Assembly (NCBI RefSeq): GCF_030704535.1
Contig: NC_081822.1
Span: 1,188,001 to 1,252,000 of the forward strand
Direction: 5' to 3'
DNA: 64,000 bases
DNA from: Vitis vinifera
Taxonomy: Eukaryota > Streptophyta > Magnoliopsida > Vitales > Vitaceae
Below the pieces are notes generated by a model that did not search any database, was not told where the DNA came from, and saw only the letters and a program-made list of their open reading frames with translations. Below, in pieces: positions 26,118 through 38,018 of this stretch (within the stretch, counting starts at the first letter, position 1; every line of letters begins with the position of its first letter). A program made the translations under genes and the position numbers.

Positions 26118-26151
<34 letters not shown>

Positions 26152-26488
26152 TTATTATCTTATATTTTAGTAATAATCCCGTACTTCATACTTATGATCT
26201 TAAATATCATTTATTTATACATTTATTCAATGGTTTGAGGATGAAGATGATATTATATTTTCCAAGTTGTTAGTGTAATGTGCTTGAAATTTGATAAGAT
26301 TAACCAAATCCGAGCATTAATTTGGGCAATTTTTGTGTAATCAACTTCAAGTTCCAAGAAAGAGCATGCCAAACATAGGTGTCTTGCTGAAGACGTGTTG
26401 AAGAAAAACAGCATACCAGGTATGAGCTGTTCTGCCCCCAAATTAATAAAAGCCCAAAAGGTTTCCCCAGGAGCAACGACACCCCAAA

Positions 26489-26520
<32 letters not shown>

Positions 26521-27862
26521 CTCAGGAGTATTTTATTTACTGAGGTAGTTAACCAAAAATGGAAAACGTTAATTTTTTACAAATTCCTATGCGCTGTCCG
26601 TCAATTTAACCATCCAGATTACACGTGGCCCCAGGCTCTGGCTAATAAAAAAACCCACAGCGGAGTACAGTGCCACCTTGATTCCAGGCCAGGGCTGCCC
26701 AACTAACCAAACAACCCCATAATAATGGGGTGTTGAAAGGTTACATCTAATTACAAAAACAAAGAATTACAAAATATATAAATTTAAATATATATATTTT
26801 TTAAGAAATTTACCTTGAGTAAATGCATATATAAATAAATTATGTGTAAATTAATAATCCAAATAACACCATATTTTCATGATAAATCAAATAAAATAAT
26901 TTGGAAATTTTCTAGTGTGAAGCTTAACATTTAGTTAAGCATTTTTCTTGCAAAATACTTTAATATATGATTACATATTTGGCCTAATACTTTAATATAA
27001 TATTATTTTTAGCTAAAATACATCAACATATAATTACATATTTGGCATAATATTTCTAAGTAAGTGACAGACATTATGCTAAAATTAATACTTCTTATAG
27101 CACTTTTTTAATGATATATCAAATAAGAAAATTTAAAATTCTTCTAATATGCGTCCAACTTTTAATCAAGTGCTTTCAAAAATTCACGTGAAAAGAGGGA
27201 TTTATATGTACAATTTCGATATTATTTCTAGCTAAAACATATAAATAAATTATTACATATTTGGCACCATGCTTTAATATTAATATATAATTAAATATTT
27301 GGCATAATTTTTATAAGTAAGTGACAGATATGATGGTAAAATTAATAATTTATTTAATGCAATTTTTTTTATGAGAATTTAGAATTTTTTTTTACCTTCA
27401 AATCCAGTATTTAATTAAAATTTTTTGAAAAATCATTTCTAGAAAGGATTTCTATGCCCAACGTCAATATTATTTTTAGCTAAAATACATTAATGTGTGA
27501 TTATATACCTGGCATGATGTTTTAATTAGAGCGCATTAAAAATAAAATGCTTGGATAAATGGCTTGGACCGCAGTATGGACTCCACATAGCACGTGAGGT
27601 GAAAGTGGGACCCAGAAAGGAGAAGAGCCAGCTTGTCAGATGCACGTGGTGTCCCCTCCCCGCGGGAAATGGAAACCAAAAAGCGGCTCGGAACTCAAAG
27701 GCTAGGCCCATATGACCTGGCCCTTAAACACCCTGTATTTATTCGCGGATCCAGTCCCCCTTTTCGTGTGTCTCTCTTCCCATTCTTTCCTTCTATTATA
27801 GACTTCGTTTCCTTCCTTGCAAAACAGCATCAACGTGAAATTTATCTCAGACCGTGCCAGCC
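22911..27862. other. AT-rich intergenic region upstream of the DUF241 gene
   Basis: No supported gene. Frames of 60-117 codons at 22931-23233, 24421-24606, 25283-25522, 26253-26441 and 27633-27986 show no motif, and the last is a shadow of the DUF241 gene. (TA)n microsatellites lie at about 26120-26150 and 26490-26516. A GC-richer patch at about 24.65-25.05 kb and another at 26.6-26.75 kb have no open frame. CACGTG boxes at 27591-27596 and 27643-27648 lie about 215-270 bp upstream of the next gene's ATG and may belong to its promoter. Confidence 0.55.
26966..27530. repeat. Degenerate tandem repeat, about 220-255 bp unit
   Basis: The block TATTTTTAGCTAAAA...TACATATTTGGCATAAT...TAAGTGACAGA recurs. 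AGCTAAAA occurs at 27011, 27230 and 27479, and the GTGACAGA motif at about 27064 and 27318. About two and a half diverged copies are present; no coding content. Confidence 0.6.
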
Positions 27863-28741
27863 ATGGTGGCCGCCGTCTTCCGTCGTACACTCTCTTTTCC
27901 GAACTCCAGTCTCAGCCGTCCGTCGAAGCCGGCGAAGACCTACCACGTCAGATCTATCAGTCTTCCCTGCAGACCACATCCTTTGATTTCTCAACTCAAG
28001 GAGGAGATCAAGGAGCTCAGAGCCTGGGAGTCGAAGCTCGGGGAGAGAACATCGGCTTGGCTCTGCGAAGGGTTGAGCCGACTTAGGACTGTTCACTACT
28101 CGCTGGATGACATACTCCAGCTTCCTCAAACCCAGGAGCTGCTCCGCCGCCAGCCCGCCGCGGTGGAGAAGCTTCTGGAAGACTTCCTAGGCTTCGTCGA
28201 CTTGTACGGACGCTTCCAAACCTCCGTTTTGGCGTTGAAGGAAGAACAGTCGGCGGCGCAGGTGGCGATCAGGAGGAGAGATGAATCGAAGGTAGCACTG
28301 TTCGTGAAGGCTCAGAAGAGAATGAATAAGGACATGGGCAAACTCGTCTCCACCGTCCGGAGCACCGGCCGGTTTCCGAACGGCGACGGCGAGCTCATTT
28401 CCATTATCAGAGATGTTAATCAAGTAACAGTGCTGGTATCGGTGGCTCTCTTCAATGGAGTTTCTTCATCGTGGGCGTCTCGAAAATTCCCGTGGAAAGG
28501 ATTGAGGTTGTCGAAGACGGCGAAGAGAGTGAAGGTGGAGGAGTGCATTCAAGAATTTCAACAAGTGGGAATAGATATTTTCTGGGGTTTGAAGAAGAAG
28601 GGAAATGAAGAGGTTAGAATCGATTTGAAGCGAATGCAGGCTTTGGAAAATTGCATTCGTGGAATTGAACTTTGCAGTGAAAGGGTGTTCAGGAGTTTGA
28701 TCAACACAAGGGTTTCACTCCTTAATATTCTCACACAATAG
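27863..28741 (+). CDS. DUF241-domain protein (plant-specific, unknown function)
   Basis: A single-exon frame of 292 residues ending at TAG. The start at 27863 has an ideal GCCATGG context; upstream in-frame sequence has no other ATG. The N-terminus MVAAVFRRTLSFPNSSLSRP and the motif YHVRSISLPCRPHPLISQL are characteristic of the DUF241 family, followed by LRAWE and a VHYSLDDILQLPQTQELLRR-like helical region; the rest is predicted to be largely alpha-helical, ending RVSLLNILTQ. The family is large in Arabidopsis, mostly single-exon, and has no established biochemical activity. No transmembrane segment is obvious. Codon GC content is far above the surrounding AT-rich DNA. Two G-boxes lie about 215-270 bp upstream. 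Confidence 0.9.
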   Translation: MVAAVFRRTLSFPNSSLSRPSKPAKTYHVRSISLPCRPHPLISQLKEEIKELRAWESKLGERTSAWLCEGLSRLRTVHYSLDDILQLPQTQELLRRQPAAVEKLLEDFLGFVDLYGRFQTSVLALKEEQSAAQVAIRRRDESKVALFVKAQKRMNKDMGKLVSTVRSTGRFPNGDGELISIIRDVNQVTVLVSVALFNGVSSSWASRKFPWKGLRLSKTAKRVKVEECIQEFQQVGIDIFWGLKKKGNEEVRIDLKRMQALENCIRGIELCSERVFRSLINTRVSLLNILTQ

Positions 28742-30199
28742 AGATTATTTTTTTCTTTTATTTTCTTTTCTATCAAACGATAATGAAAGGCGTGAATCTT
28801 TTTCTCTCTGCCTGCTCTCTCTTCAAAGAGAAGTGAAACTGTTTACATTGATCTTCCACAGATTGATGAGTTGTATACAGCCTTAAATTTCTGTAAATTC
28901 TTGCATTTTCTTTACAATCCTGACACTCCCCATGCATCCGTATATTTTCCAAGTAGTTTCATATGATATCATTGTCAACATACAAATTTAATTCAAAAGT
29001 TTAGTTTTTAAGCCAAGATTCAATCATGCGTATGAAGACAATTTATATGCATGGTGAATTAGATCATTTTGGAAACAGCATATTTTTAAAATATACATTT
29101 GAAAACCTTTTTCCTGAAAATAAATTTATTTTCAAATAAATTATGTTTTTAAATAAATAATTTAAAATATAGAAAATGCAATAAGAACTTTTAGATTGTA
29201 TAAATGCATATTAAATTCATAAATTTATTTTATATTTAAGTTTTTAAAAATAATTTTATAACTAAAAAATAATTATCAACTATTTTAAAAACTATTTTTT
29301 AGAACTATTTAATTCTTATTTTTACTATTCTTATTCTAAAATTTGATACTAATAATTTTAAAAAAAAGTAAAGATATTTTTATTCACAAAAAATAAAAAT
29401 AAAAATTCTTTTCATTACATGAATACTTAGAATTCCCCCAAAAAAATTATTTATGTATCTTTTTATTTTCCATTTTTTAAAAATGAAAATAGCATTACAT
29501 ATACTTACCATTTATAAAAGTTAAAAGCGTAGAAAATTCATATATTATTTCTATTCTAGAAATAATAAAAATAAAAGAATGTCTAGAAGCCTTAAAATAT
29601 ATGGCTCAAAAATTATAACTATGATCTCAATTATTAAAATTTGGTTCTTTCAACAAGTAGTCTTAAAAAGTACCCCATAAGCTATGATTTGTTTTTTCAC
29701 AATACATATTAAAAATAAGTTGTCAATTCAATTTAAAAGCTTAAAGATTAAACTATAGTATTAAATTATATTGAAAAAAATAAATTAGATATATGTCTTA
29801 GTCCGATTCCATTATGTTGTACCTTATACGTGCTATTATTGTTTTATAACTCATACATGGTATCATTTGTAAGCTTGTAGTGTGACATATATAGTGAAAT
29901 TAAATTTATAATATTTTTTAGGGGTTTATGATGGTAGTGAAAAGATTGAGCTAATATATATAAGATTTAAAGTTATGATGTTTATGTCTATGCAGTAGAG
30001 ACTCGTATTTCTTTTTTTTTTTGTACCAATTTTTAATATAATGAATTTTTTTCTCCTTTATCTATAGTTTTTTTTTCATTATTTTTTCTTATTGTTTATC
30101 CTCATTATTTAAATTATTTACCTTAATCCTATATATTTATAAATTTTATATTTTTATTTAATTTTTGAAAACATTTTTTAACACTTTATCTCGCATCTA

Positions 30200-31170
30200 A
30201 TCCTTTCTTTGTGTCCCTAAATATCATAATTAAATTATCAATATGAAAAGAAGAAACTTTAAACTATTGAAAATCAAATCACCCATTTGCCCAAAAAAAG
30301 AAAATTCAAAATTATCATACAATAATTTATTAACACCTCGTCTCACGTGCAATCCTTCTTTTCTATACTAAATTTAATAATTTAATAATTCAATAATTGA
30401 ATCATTAGTTTGGCCAAATAATTTAAACCATCGGACATGGTATATATCTTAACAACCTAAGCTCAAATTCAATGATTAAATTACTAACCTAATAAAAATT
30501 TCAAACCATTGGATGATGATTTATTGACAGCTCGTCTCATATGCAACCCTTTATTCATTTACCTAAATTCAATAAATAAATCATCAGCGTGACAAAAAAA
30601 AATGAACTTTATTGATTAGCCTCCCATGGCATGTACAAGTTTTTTTTTTTTTGCTTTATCTAAATTCAATAATTAAATCATCAATCTAAGAAAATAATTT
30701 TGAATTATCAACCATGATTTATTACCATCCCAACTCACTAGCAACTATTTTGTTGATTAACTAAATACAATAATTAAATCACTAATTTGATATAAAAAAA
30801 ATTAAACTATTGAAAATGTTTTATTAATTACCACCTAGTTTCATGTAGAAATCCTTAATTTATTCATCTAAATTCATGGCAAAAAAATTTAACCTCGGAC
30901 AATTATATGATTTATTCGTACTCTTTGTGTATCTAAAATTCAATAATTTAATAATAGAATCATAAACCCATACAAAAAATCAAATTACCACCTTGTCTCA
31001 TGCATAAACCTTTCTTTGTTTACCTAAATTCAATAATTAGATTGTTGGTCCCATAAAATAAAAATAAATAAATAAGAAAGAACATCGCGGGCCATGGTAT
31101 ATTAATATCCATAAATTCAATAATTCAATTATTAAATCACCGGTCGGTCCAAAAAAAATTGAACCATGTA
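30200..31170. repeat. Degenerate AT-rich tandem array, about 90-105 bp unit
   Basis: A diverged unit built on (C)TAAATTCAATAATTAAATCA ... TTTAAACCATTGGACATG ... TTTATTAACACCTCGTCTCA...GCAACC recurs. The AAATTCAATAA core is seen at about 30369, 30475, 30564, 30662, 30763, 30870, 30937, 31025 and 31113, a typical spacing of 70-107 bp. Roughly nine or ten copies are present, with no conserved frame. Confidence 0.65.
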
Positions 31171-32879
31171 GGCTGGCAATAAAAGCTTTAACAATTGTAT
31201 TATTTTGCATGCTACCCGACTGAATCAACATAATGAGAAACAAGTAGTTTTCTGAGATTAATTATTTACATTATAGTTTTACTCATAGAAAAAACAAAAG
31301 AGCATTAATGTAACTTTTTGGCATGTGTTTTTTGTAATTTTCCTTAATTATCACAAAAGTATTAATGTCGCGTCTTCGATGATTGATAAATTTATATCAA
31401 TTTTTCTTTTTCTTTATTTACAAAAAATCGAAACTTTGATTCCAATCGTATTTGAAAGAGATTCTTAAATATTAAAATCAACAACGTGACTTTCAAGAAA
31501 TTTAGATACAATTTTCAATTATAAGCTGCACATATTCAGACATGATTTATTAATGTTTTGAAGAAGTATAAAGACTCCCTTTTTCTTTTCAAATGCAATG
31601 CCAAATATATATATTTTTATTTTATTAAAAAATTTTAAAATATCAGAATTATCCTTCTCTTTAATAAAAAATATTTTTATTTTTAAAAATTTATTGTTGT
31701 ATTTGGTAAAGAAGCCTCTCATTTATGCATTGTGGGTTCGCTAATACAAACATCTCCTAAAGAGAAAAGCCTAAAAAGGAAAAAGGGAAAAAGAAGAAAA
31801 GGGAGCGGGCGAGTTGAGGGGCTGAAACAGCGCAGAATCTGTTGGATCTGATTATAAGGAATTACTTATTAACTTAGAAAATTAAAAAAAAGGTGGTTTT
31901 GCTGGAAATCAACATAATTAGATCAACCATTTATTCATCATAGCTTTTGCTTCTTCTGATGCAGCCTGGATATATGGTATAAAGAAGAATCAGACGGATC
32001 ATGGTTAGTGGTTTGTTTGGTTGGCCTCATCAACTTGCACTGGATTCTGGATTCTCCACCCGTGTTGACAACCTCTTTTTAGTTTTGAGTTCGTGTTTTT
32101 AAAGAACTTTAAAGATCCCTCGACTTGTACATGAAATTAATAATATGGGAAAATAAACATTACTTTTTAGTTAATAATTAATTTTTCTAAATTTATGTTT
32201 AGTTTTTAGGAATTATTAGGGAAAAAATTAAGGAAAATGATTTTTTTTTTTCATATTTGACTTGCAGTGTAAATATCAAATAGAATATAATATAATTAAA
32301 ATCAGTTATGAGTCATGTATTTTAAATTATTTAATATTTATATTAAAAATGATAATAAATAAAATAAATAAATTTTAAAAATATATAAAAATATATAATA
32401 TAATCTATTTTCATTTTCTTTTTTATTATGTTTGGTTTCCAAAAAATATTAAGGAAAATGGTTTTTTTGTATGTGATTTTACAATAAAAAAAAAATACAA
32501 TATATATATATATATATATATAATTAAAATTAATTCGAAATTTATATATTTTTAAATTATTTAATTTTTCTATAATAAAGAGAAATAATTAGAATGGATT
32601 TGAAGAAATATATAAAAATATTTTATTAAATTTAAATTTATTTATTATTTTCTTTCACCTTTTATTTCTTTCTACTTTTACTCTCTAATTTTTTTCATTT
32701 GCATTTTCCCTTACATTTTTTCGAATCGAACATAACCTTAATGTTTAATTTCCTTTCTTTTTTTCATTTTTTTTTCTTTTACTCGTCTCTCAATTTTTCA
32801 AAAAATAAAATATGGGATCAAAGTTCAAATTTTTAGCCCAAAAGATTTTAGCCTAAAAGAGGGTAATGTAAAAGTAAAA

Positions 32880-33115
32880 GGGAAAAAAAGTGGTTCCTCA
32901 TGTGCTTTCTTTTTTAAACTTTATATAATGATATGTCATTTTCACAAGAACCTTTTACACCATGGTTGCTTTAATAATATAAAAGTAAAAAAAAAAAAAA
33001 AAAAAAAAAGGTGGCTCCTCATCTACATTATTATTATTACTTTTTAATTTATGTAAATGATATGTCATTTTCACTTGAATCTTTTACAATATTGTTGCTT
33101 AAAGTTCCAACTTAG
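32880..33115. repeat. Tandem duplication, about 120 bp, separated by a poly(A) run
   Basis: The block TGGTTCCTCAT...ATGATATGTCATTTTCAC...CTTTTACA...TTGCTT starting near 32892 is repeated in diverged form from about 33012. Between them is a nearly uninterrupted run of about 28 A residues (about 32982-33009). Confidence 0.7.
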
Positions 33116-33747
33116 GTGTTTTAGTTGAAGTTCAGAAATCAAAATATATCCCAAATCAAGGCTGGCGAGGGTAAACAAAAGGTTTAAGATTCTTAACATC
33201 AAATATGGACTCTAAGGAGATTTTTTTTTTTTTTTACAAATATTTGAAGTGTAAAAAAAACAAAAGATAAAAAAGAAAAAAAAAATTGTTCTCCTAATAC
33301 TAATACTACATGTGTACTAAAGTTCAATCCAATCTAGACCCAACAAAATACAAGGCTTTTTGATGTGTTGTTAACTTGGATTGAGACTTCACGTATTAAG
33401 CTTAGCTTGAAACTAACATCATTTGTATTTATATTATATAATATTTTACACTAGAATAATCAAAACTTTAAAACGTGAAAGGTATATTTCTATAAAATAT
33501 AATAAAAGAAAACTTGTAGTTATGATAAATCAGTAAGGTCATGTTTGGTTGGTTAGATAAAACATGTAATAGAATGAGAGAGAGAATATTATATTTAATT
33601 TCATATTTGAATGGTAATTAAATAAGATAATTTATCCCTTCACTTATTGTATCGTATGATCAAATAAAATAAGTGGTGATATATAATATCTATTCTCATT
33701 TTAATTTTTTTTTTCTATGTAAAATATATTAATTTTATGCTATAATA

Positions 33748-34769
33748 TTTATCACACTTTACCCCTAAACCTATAATGTATTTTGTATATTGTCCAATTA
33801 AGTTTAAAATCGAGCAATGTACCATCCATCAGTTATAATTACATACAATGTACATTTTTCTAACTAATGGTATTACTTTTTTGGATAGGAGGACATATGT
33901 TGTCTGCGTAATAGAGGGCAAAAGGGTCAATTTCCCAAATTGCAACTCGTCACCTCCTCATTTTTCCTTCCCCTTTGAAACCATGCAATCCCAATCCCAC
34001 AAAGGTACAACGAAAATCTCATATAATTTCTTCTTCTTAATTGTTCCTCTTTGCCAGAGATATAGTTTCCCAAAATTTCCCCAAAATTTTTTCCAAATTC
34101 TCTAAAAACATCAAACCGCAACCCTAACCCTAAAATGAAAGCATAGAATAAAAACTCTAACCCTACTCTATTTGGGTGGGAGTTTTTTTTCCCCAAAATT
34201 TCTCCAAAAATTTCGTCTAATTTTCAAAAACATTAAAACAAAACTCTAACTCTAAAATGAAAGCATAACATAAAAATTTAAACCATAACATGAAAACCTT
34301 AACTCTCAATTTGATGGAGTTTTATTTTCCTCAAATTTTATGAAAATCAAAACGAAACCCTAACCCTAACCCTGACCCAATTTTCCAGCATGTTTTTATC
34401 CATTAAAGAAATTGCAAAATAAAAAAATACTATTAAATTCACGTATTCTCTTCGATAATCAACCCTACATTAGCTCATTCGGATTCTAAGGTTTTAGCTT
34501 TGAGATCCAACACCAACAAGAAGTAAGAATAGATTGGAATTTGGGGTTTTAATATAATAATGACCATTTTGCCTTCACTTTAAAAAATGATACTTTTGCC
34601 CCCTATCACACGGAAAGCATATGCACATTCCATCCAAAAAAGTAATATCGTGAGTTAAAAAATGTACAGAATATGCAATTATAAAATATTGATGATACAT
34701 TGCTTTATTTTAAACTCGATGGAGCAATGTGTAAAACACACTATAGATTGTGGGATAAAATGTAATAAA
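33748..34769. mobile_element. Element with roughly 190-bp inverted terminal repeats (MULE-like or unclassified MITE)
   Basis: The left arm (about 33748-33940) and the reverse complement of the right arm (about 34560-34769) align along their whole length with moderate divergence. Shared blocks include AAGTTTAAAAT/GAGTTTAAAAT, AGCAATGTA, TGTACATTTTT, TATTACTTTTTTGGAT and GGGGCAAAAG. The interior (34.0-34.55 kb) holds two or three diverged units of about 125 bp and CCCTAA-type runs at about 34118-34130 and 34360-34375, but no transposase frame. Flanks are AT-rich and no clean target duplication was found, so class assignment is open. Confidence 0.6.
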
Positions 34770-36044
34770 CTCTTATACTAGATGTAAGATATGTATATTT
34801 CATATATTATAAATTGATTTTTTTATTTTTTTATTTTTTTATATTATTTATTTTATAAAATAAAAAATTACTATAAAATTAAATTTGTGGTTAAATAAAC
34901 AAAAAAAAAATATTTATATTTGTATTATTTAATATATATCTTTCTATATATTGCATAGTATAATATAAAAAAAATTATATGATATTGAATAGTTACTTTT
35001 CGTGACCTTAAAATGTTTTAAGGTCTCTAATTTACATAAATAATATATATATATAAAATCATGTAAATAGAAAAAAATTCAAAATATTGTATATAATTTT
35101 ACTTGCTTATCAAAATTTTCTAAGAAAAATATTAAAATCATCTTAAAGCTACTTTAATAAATAATATATTTTTTTCAAACAAAGGTCAGTCAAAAGTTTG
35201 ATGAATTTATTTTTTAAATTAGAATTTTATTTTCTAAAGGATTGACAACTGTTTGGCTACATTCAAACGTTGGTACAGTACAAGATGGTCCAACCCAACA
35301 TGGTAAAAAGGGGCCACGATCTTGATTGCCCCAACCTTGGGCTGACAGGTGGGCCCACATCTGGCACAGTCTATTTTGCAACATCACACGTCTTAAAAAA
35401 AAAGGACGTAGGACGCACAACTGCTCCAATTATTGGGGCTTCAACCAATTGAGATCGCGCTCTTTCATATATTTTAATTTAACATGCACAAATAATATGA
35501 TATTAAATAATAAAATTTTCTAAAAATTTAAACTTTATAACATAACCTTTTGAATCCTAGAATTAAAAGTAAAGAATAAAATAATATGCATCTCCCACAA
35601 ACTTTATAACAAGTATATTCTACAATAAAAGAGGGGGAGCTGGAGGGGAGGCTTTCAGCCATATCCCAAAAGGGCATGTGCAGGGCAGTTTCCACTAACC
35701 ACATATTTTAGAGGGCACAAGTGAAAAGAAAGAAACTTTGTTAAAAGTTAGGTCATAGGACGTGCCATCACCCGATTTACATAAGCCCAAAAAGGAGAGT
35801 GAATAGGGACAAGAATCGTTGAGTTGGATTCCCACTCAAGTCTTCTCTTTTTAGATTCCGTCATCGAGATGACTCCATATGCTTATCCTCATCTCCACTT
35901 CTTTACTTTTTTATGATTTCATACCAAACGTATGCTCGCAAAATGTAAGGATAATCCTATCCTATCATATGGAAAAAGACAGTTTTTCTGTACCATTCAA
36001 AAAGTATAAAAAAGAAGAAGAGTATTTGCATGCATTTGAACATG

Positions 36045-38018
36045 CACTACAAGAAAAATGGGAAACAATGACGTTTTTTAAGCGTCAAGAAAGGTAACAA
36101 ATGACGCTTCTCTAAAGCGTTCTCTTCGCCTCTGTCATTGTATGTCTTAGGCAACAATGACACTTTCAGGAAGCGCCATCTTTGATAAAATAAAGGTTTT
36201 GTTTTTGGCTGAAAGATGACTTTCCAAAACTCTAAATTCGATCTTCACCGTTCAAATTTAAGATTAATGACTTATAAACCTCTCCTCCAAATTTCAGCTC
36301 AATCAGACCATGAAAAAAGCGGCATCGGACCTTTGATGAAATCTGGGCATGATGTAAAAAACTACTGTTTTTCTCTCTTCTCCTCTTTCCCTCTAATGAC
36401 TTTCCGAAACTCCAAATCCAATCTCCACCGTTCATATTAAAGATATATGAGCCACGAACCTCTCCTTCAAATTTCAACTCTATCGGACCACGGACGAAGC
36501 GGGATCGGACATTTGATGAAATCTGGGCATGATGAGAAAAACCTACGTTTTTCTCTCTTCTCCTCTTTCTCTCTAATGACTGTCCGAAACTCCAAATCCG
36601 ATCTCCACCGTTCATATTGAAGATACATGAGCCACGAACCTCTCCTTCAAATTTCAACTCGATCGGACCACGGACGAAGCGGGATCGGACATTTGATGAA
36701 ATCTGGGTATGATGAGAAAAACCTACGTTTTTCTCTCTTCTCCTCTTTCTTTCTAATGACTTTCCGAAACTCCAAATCCGATCTTCACCGTTCAGATTGA
36801 AGATAAATGAGTCACGAAACTCTCCTCCAAATTTCAGCTCGATCGGACCACGGACGAAGTGGGATCAAACCTTTGATGAAATCTGTGCATGATGAGAAAA
36901 ACTTGCATTTTTCTCTCTTCTCTTCTTTCTCACTAAAAACGGTGGCTCTCTCCCTTCTTTCTTGTCTTCCAAAAGTTAGGGTTTTCAAGGGAGACTTTAT
37001 AACAAATTCTAAAATACCATACATGTCCTTTTTCAATAAATTAAAATAGTATTCTTTATTTCATCTTCCAATAATAATTTTTATATATTGAACTCATAAT
37101 GAATTTATATTGTTTAATTATTTGATATTTTAGATTGATGTTGGTTTAATTTGAATATTGATATTTAAAAAAAAAAACTAATTTAATAGAATGAGCTTAA
37201 TTCCCATAAATATTAGAAAGTTTTTATAAATATTCTTATTGCATTTAGTTTTATTGTGAGTCTAATCATCATTAAATTAATTTAAATATTAATTTATTTC
37301 ATTTTAGTTAAATAATTTCAAATTTATATTCATTAACTATAAAACCTTCTCAAATAAAAGGGTTAAACCCAATAAATGTGGCCTAAGGCTTGAACAAGTG
37401 CTCAAAATAGGCCACTTTTTTGTGGTTCACAGATAAATTAACAAATTATTTTTAAATGAAATATAAGATAATTTCTAATTTAATAAAAATGAAAAATAGT
37501 TTATGAAAATAGATTGTATTGATACAAACTATAAAAAAATTAATATCAAACAATAAAAAAATAATTTATTAGGATTTTATTTTATTTATATCAAAATTTT
37601 TTTTAAAAAACCTTAATGTAGCAACTTTATGTCATTAATATTAATGTCAATTTACCATAATTAATTTATAGAATAAAATTCTAATATCAAAATTTGTATA
37701 AGTTAACTTAAAAACAAAAATTTTAAAAGTCAATACAACTATGACACTTCTCAGGAACGTCATTACATACCCATCAAATAATGATGTTTATAATAAGTGT
37801 CAAGGTAAATAATAAAACTATGACGCTTCTTATAAGCGTCATTATATACACAGTTATAAAGAAAAAGATGACATCAAATAATGACACTTATAATAAGTAT
37901 CAAGATAAATAATACAACTATGACACTTCTTATAAGCGTCATTGTATACCCTCAATAATGACGCTTTTAGAAAGCGTCATAAAATAAAGCGTCATTAATT
38001 TCAATTTTTGTAGTAGTG
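36045..38018. mobile_element. Non-autonomous CACTA (En/Spm) DNA transposon
   Basis: The left end is CACTACAAGAAAAATGG and the reverse complement of the right end is CACTACTACAAAAATTG. The trinucleotide ATG flanks both sides (36042-36044 and 38019-38021), the 3-bp duplication expected for CACTA elements. Subterminal regions hold many direct and inverted copies of a 10-20 bp TGACGCTT...AAGCGTCA motif (36060-36180 on the left; about 37740-38000 on the right), another hallmark of this superfamily. The 1974-bp element encodes no recognisable transposase; part of its interior is a 180-bp tandem array. Confidence 0.9.
36216..36934. repeat. Four 180-bp tandem repeats inside the CACTA element
   Basis: The sequence ATGACTTTCCGAAACTCCAA and what follows recurs at 36216, 36396, 36576 and 36756, giving an exact 180-bp period. 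The fourth copy ends at about 36934. Copies 2 and 3 are closest. Because 180 is a multiple of three, open frames run through several copies (for example 36657-36232 on the minus strand), giving a 60-residue repeating peptide; this does not prove translation. Confidence 0.93.

Noticed and set aside
34113..34378. Interstitial telomere from a chromosome fusion
   Set aside because: Only two or three hexamer units, of TTAGGG type, lying within a TIR element; far too short for a telomeric relic.
36232..36657. 141-codon minus-strand frame as a real repeat protein
   Set aside because: It is generated by the 180-bp tandem repeat inside a CACTA element; kept only as a finding about the repeat, not as a gene.
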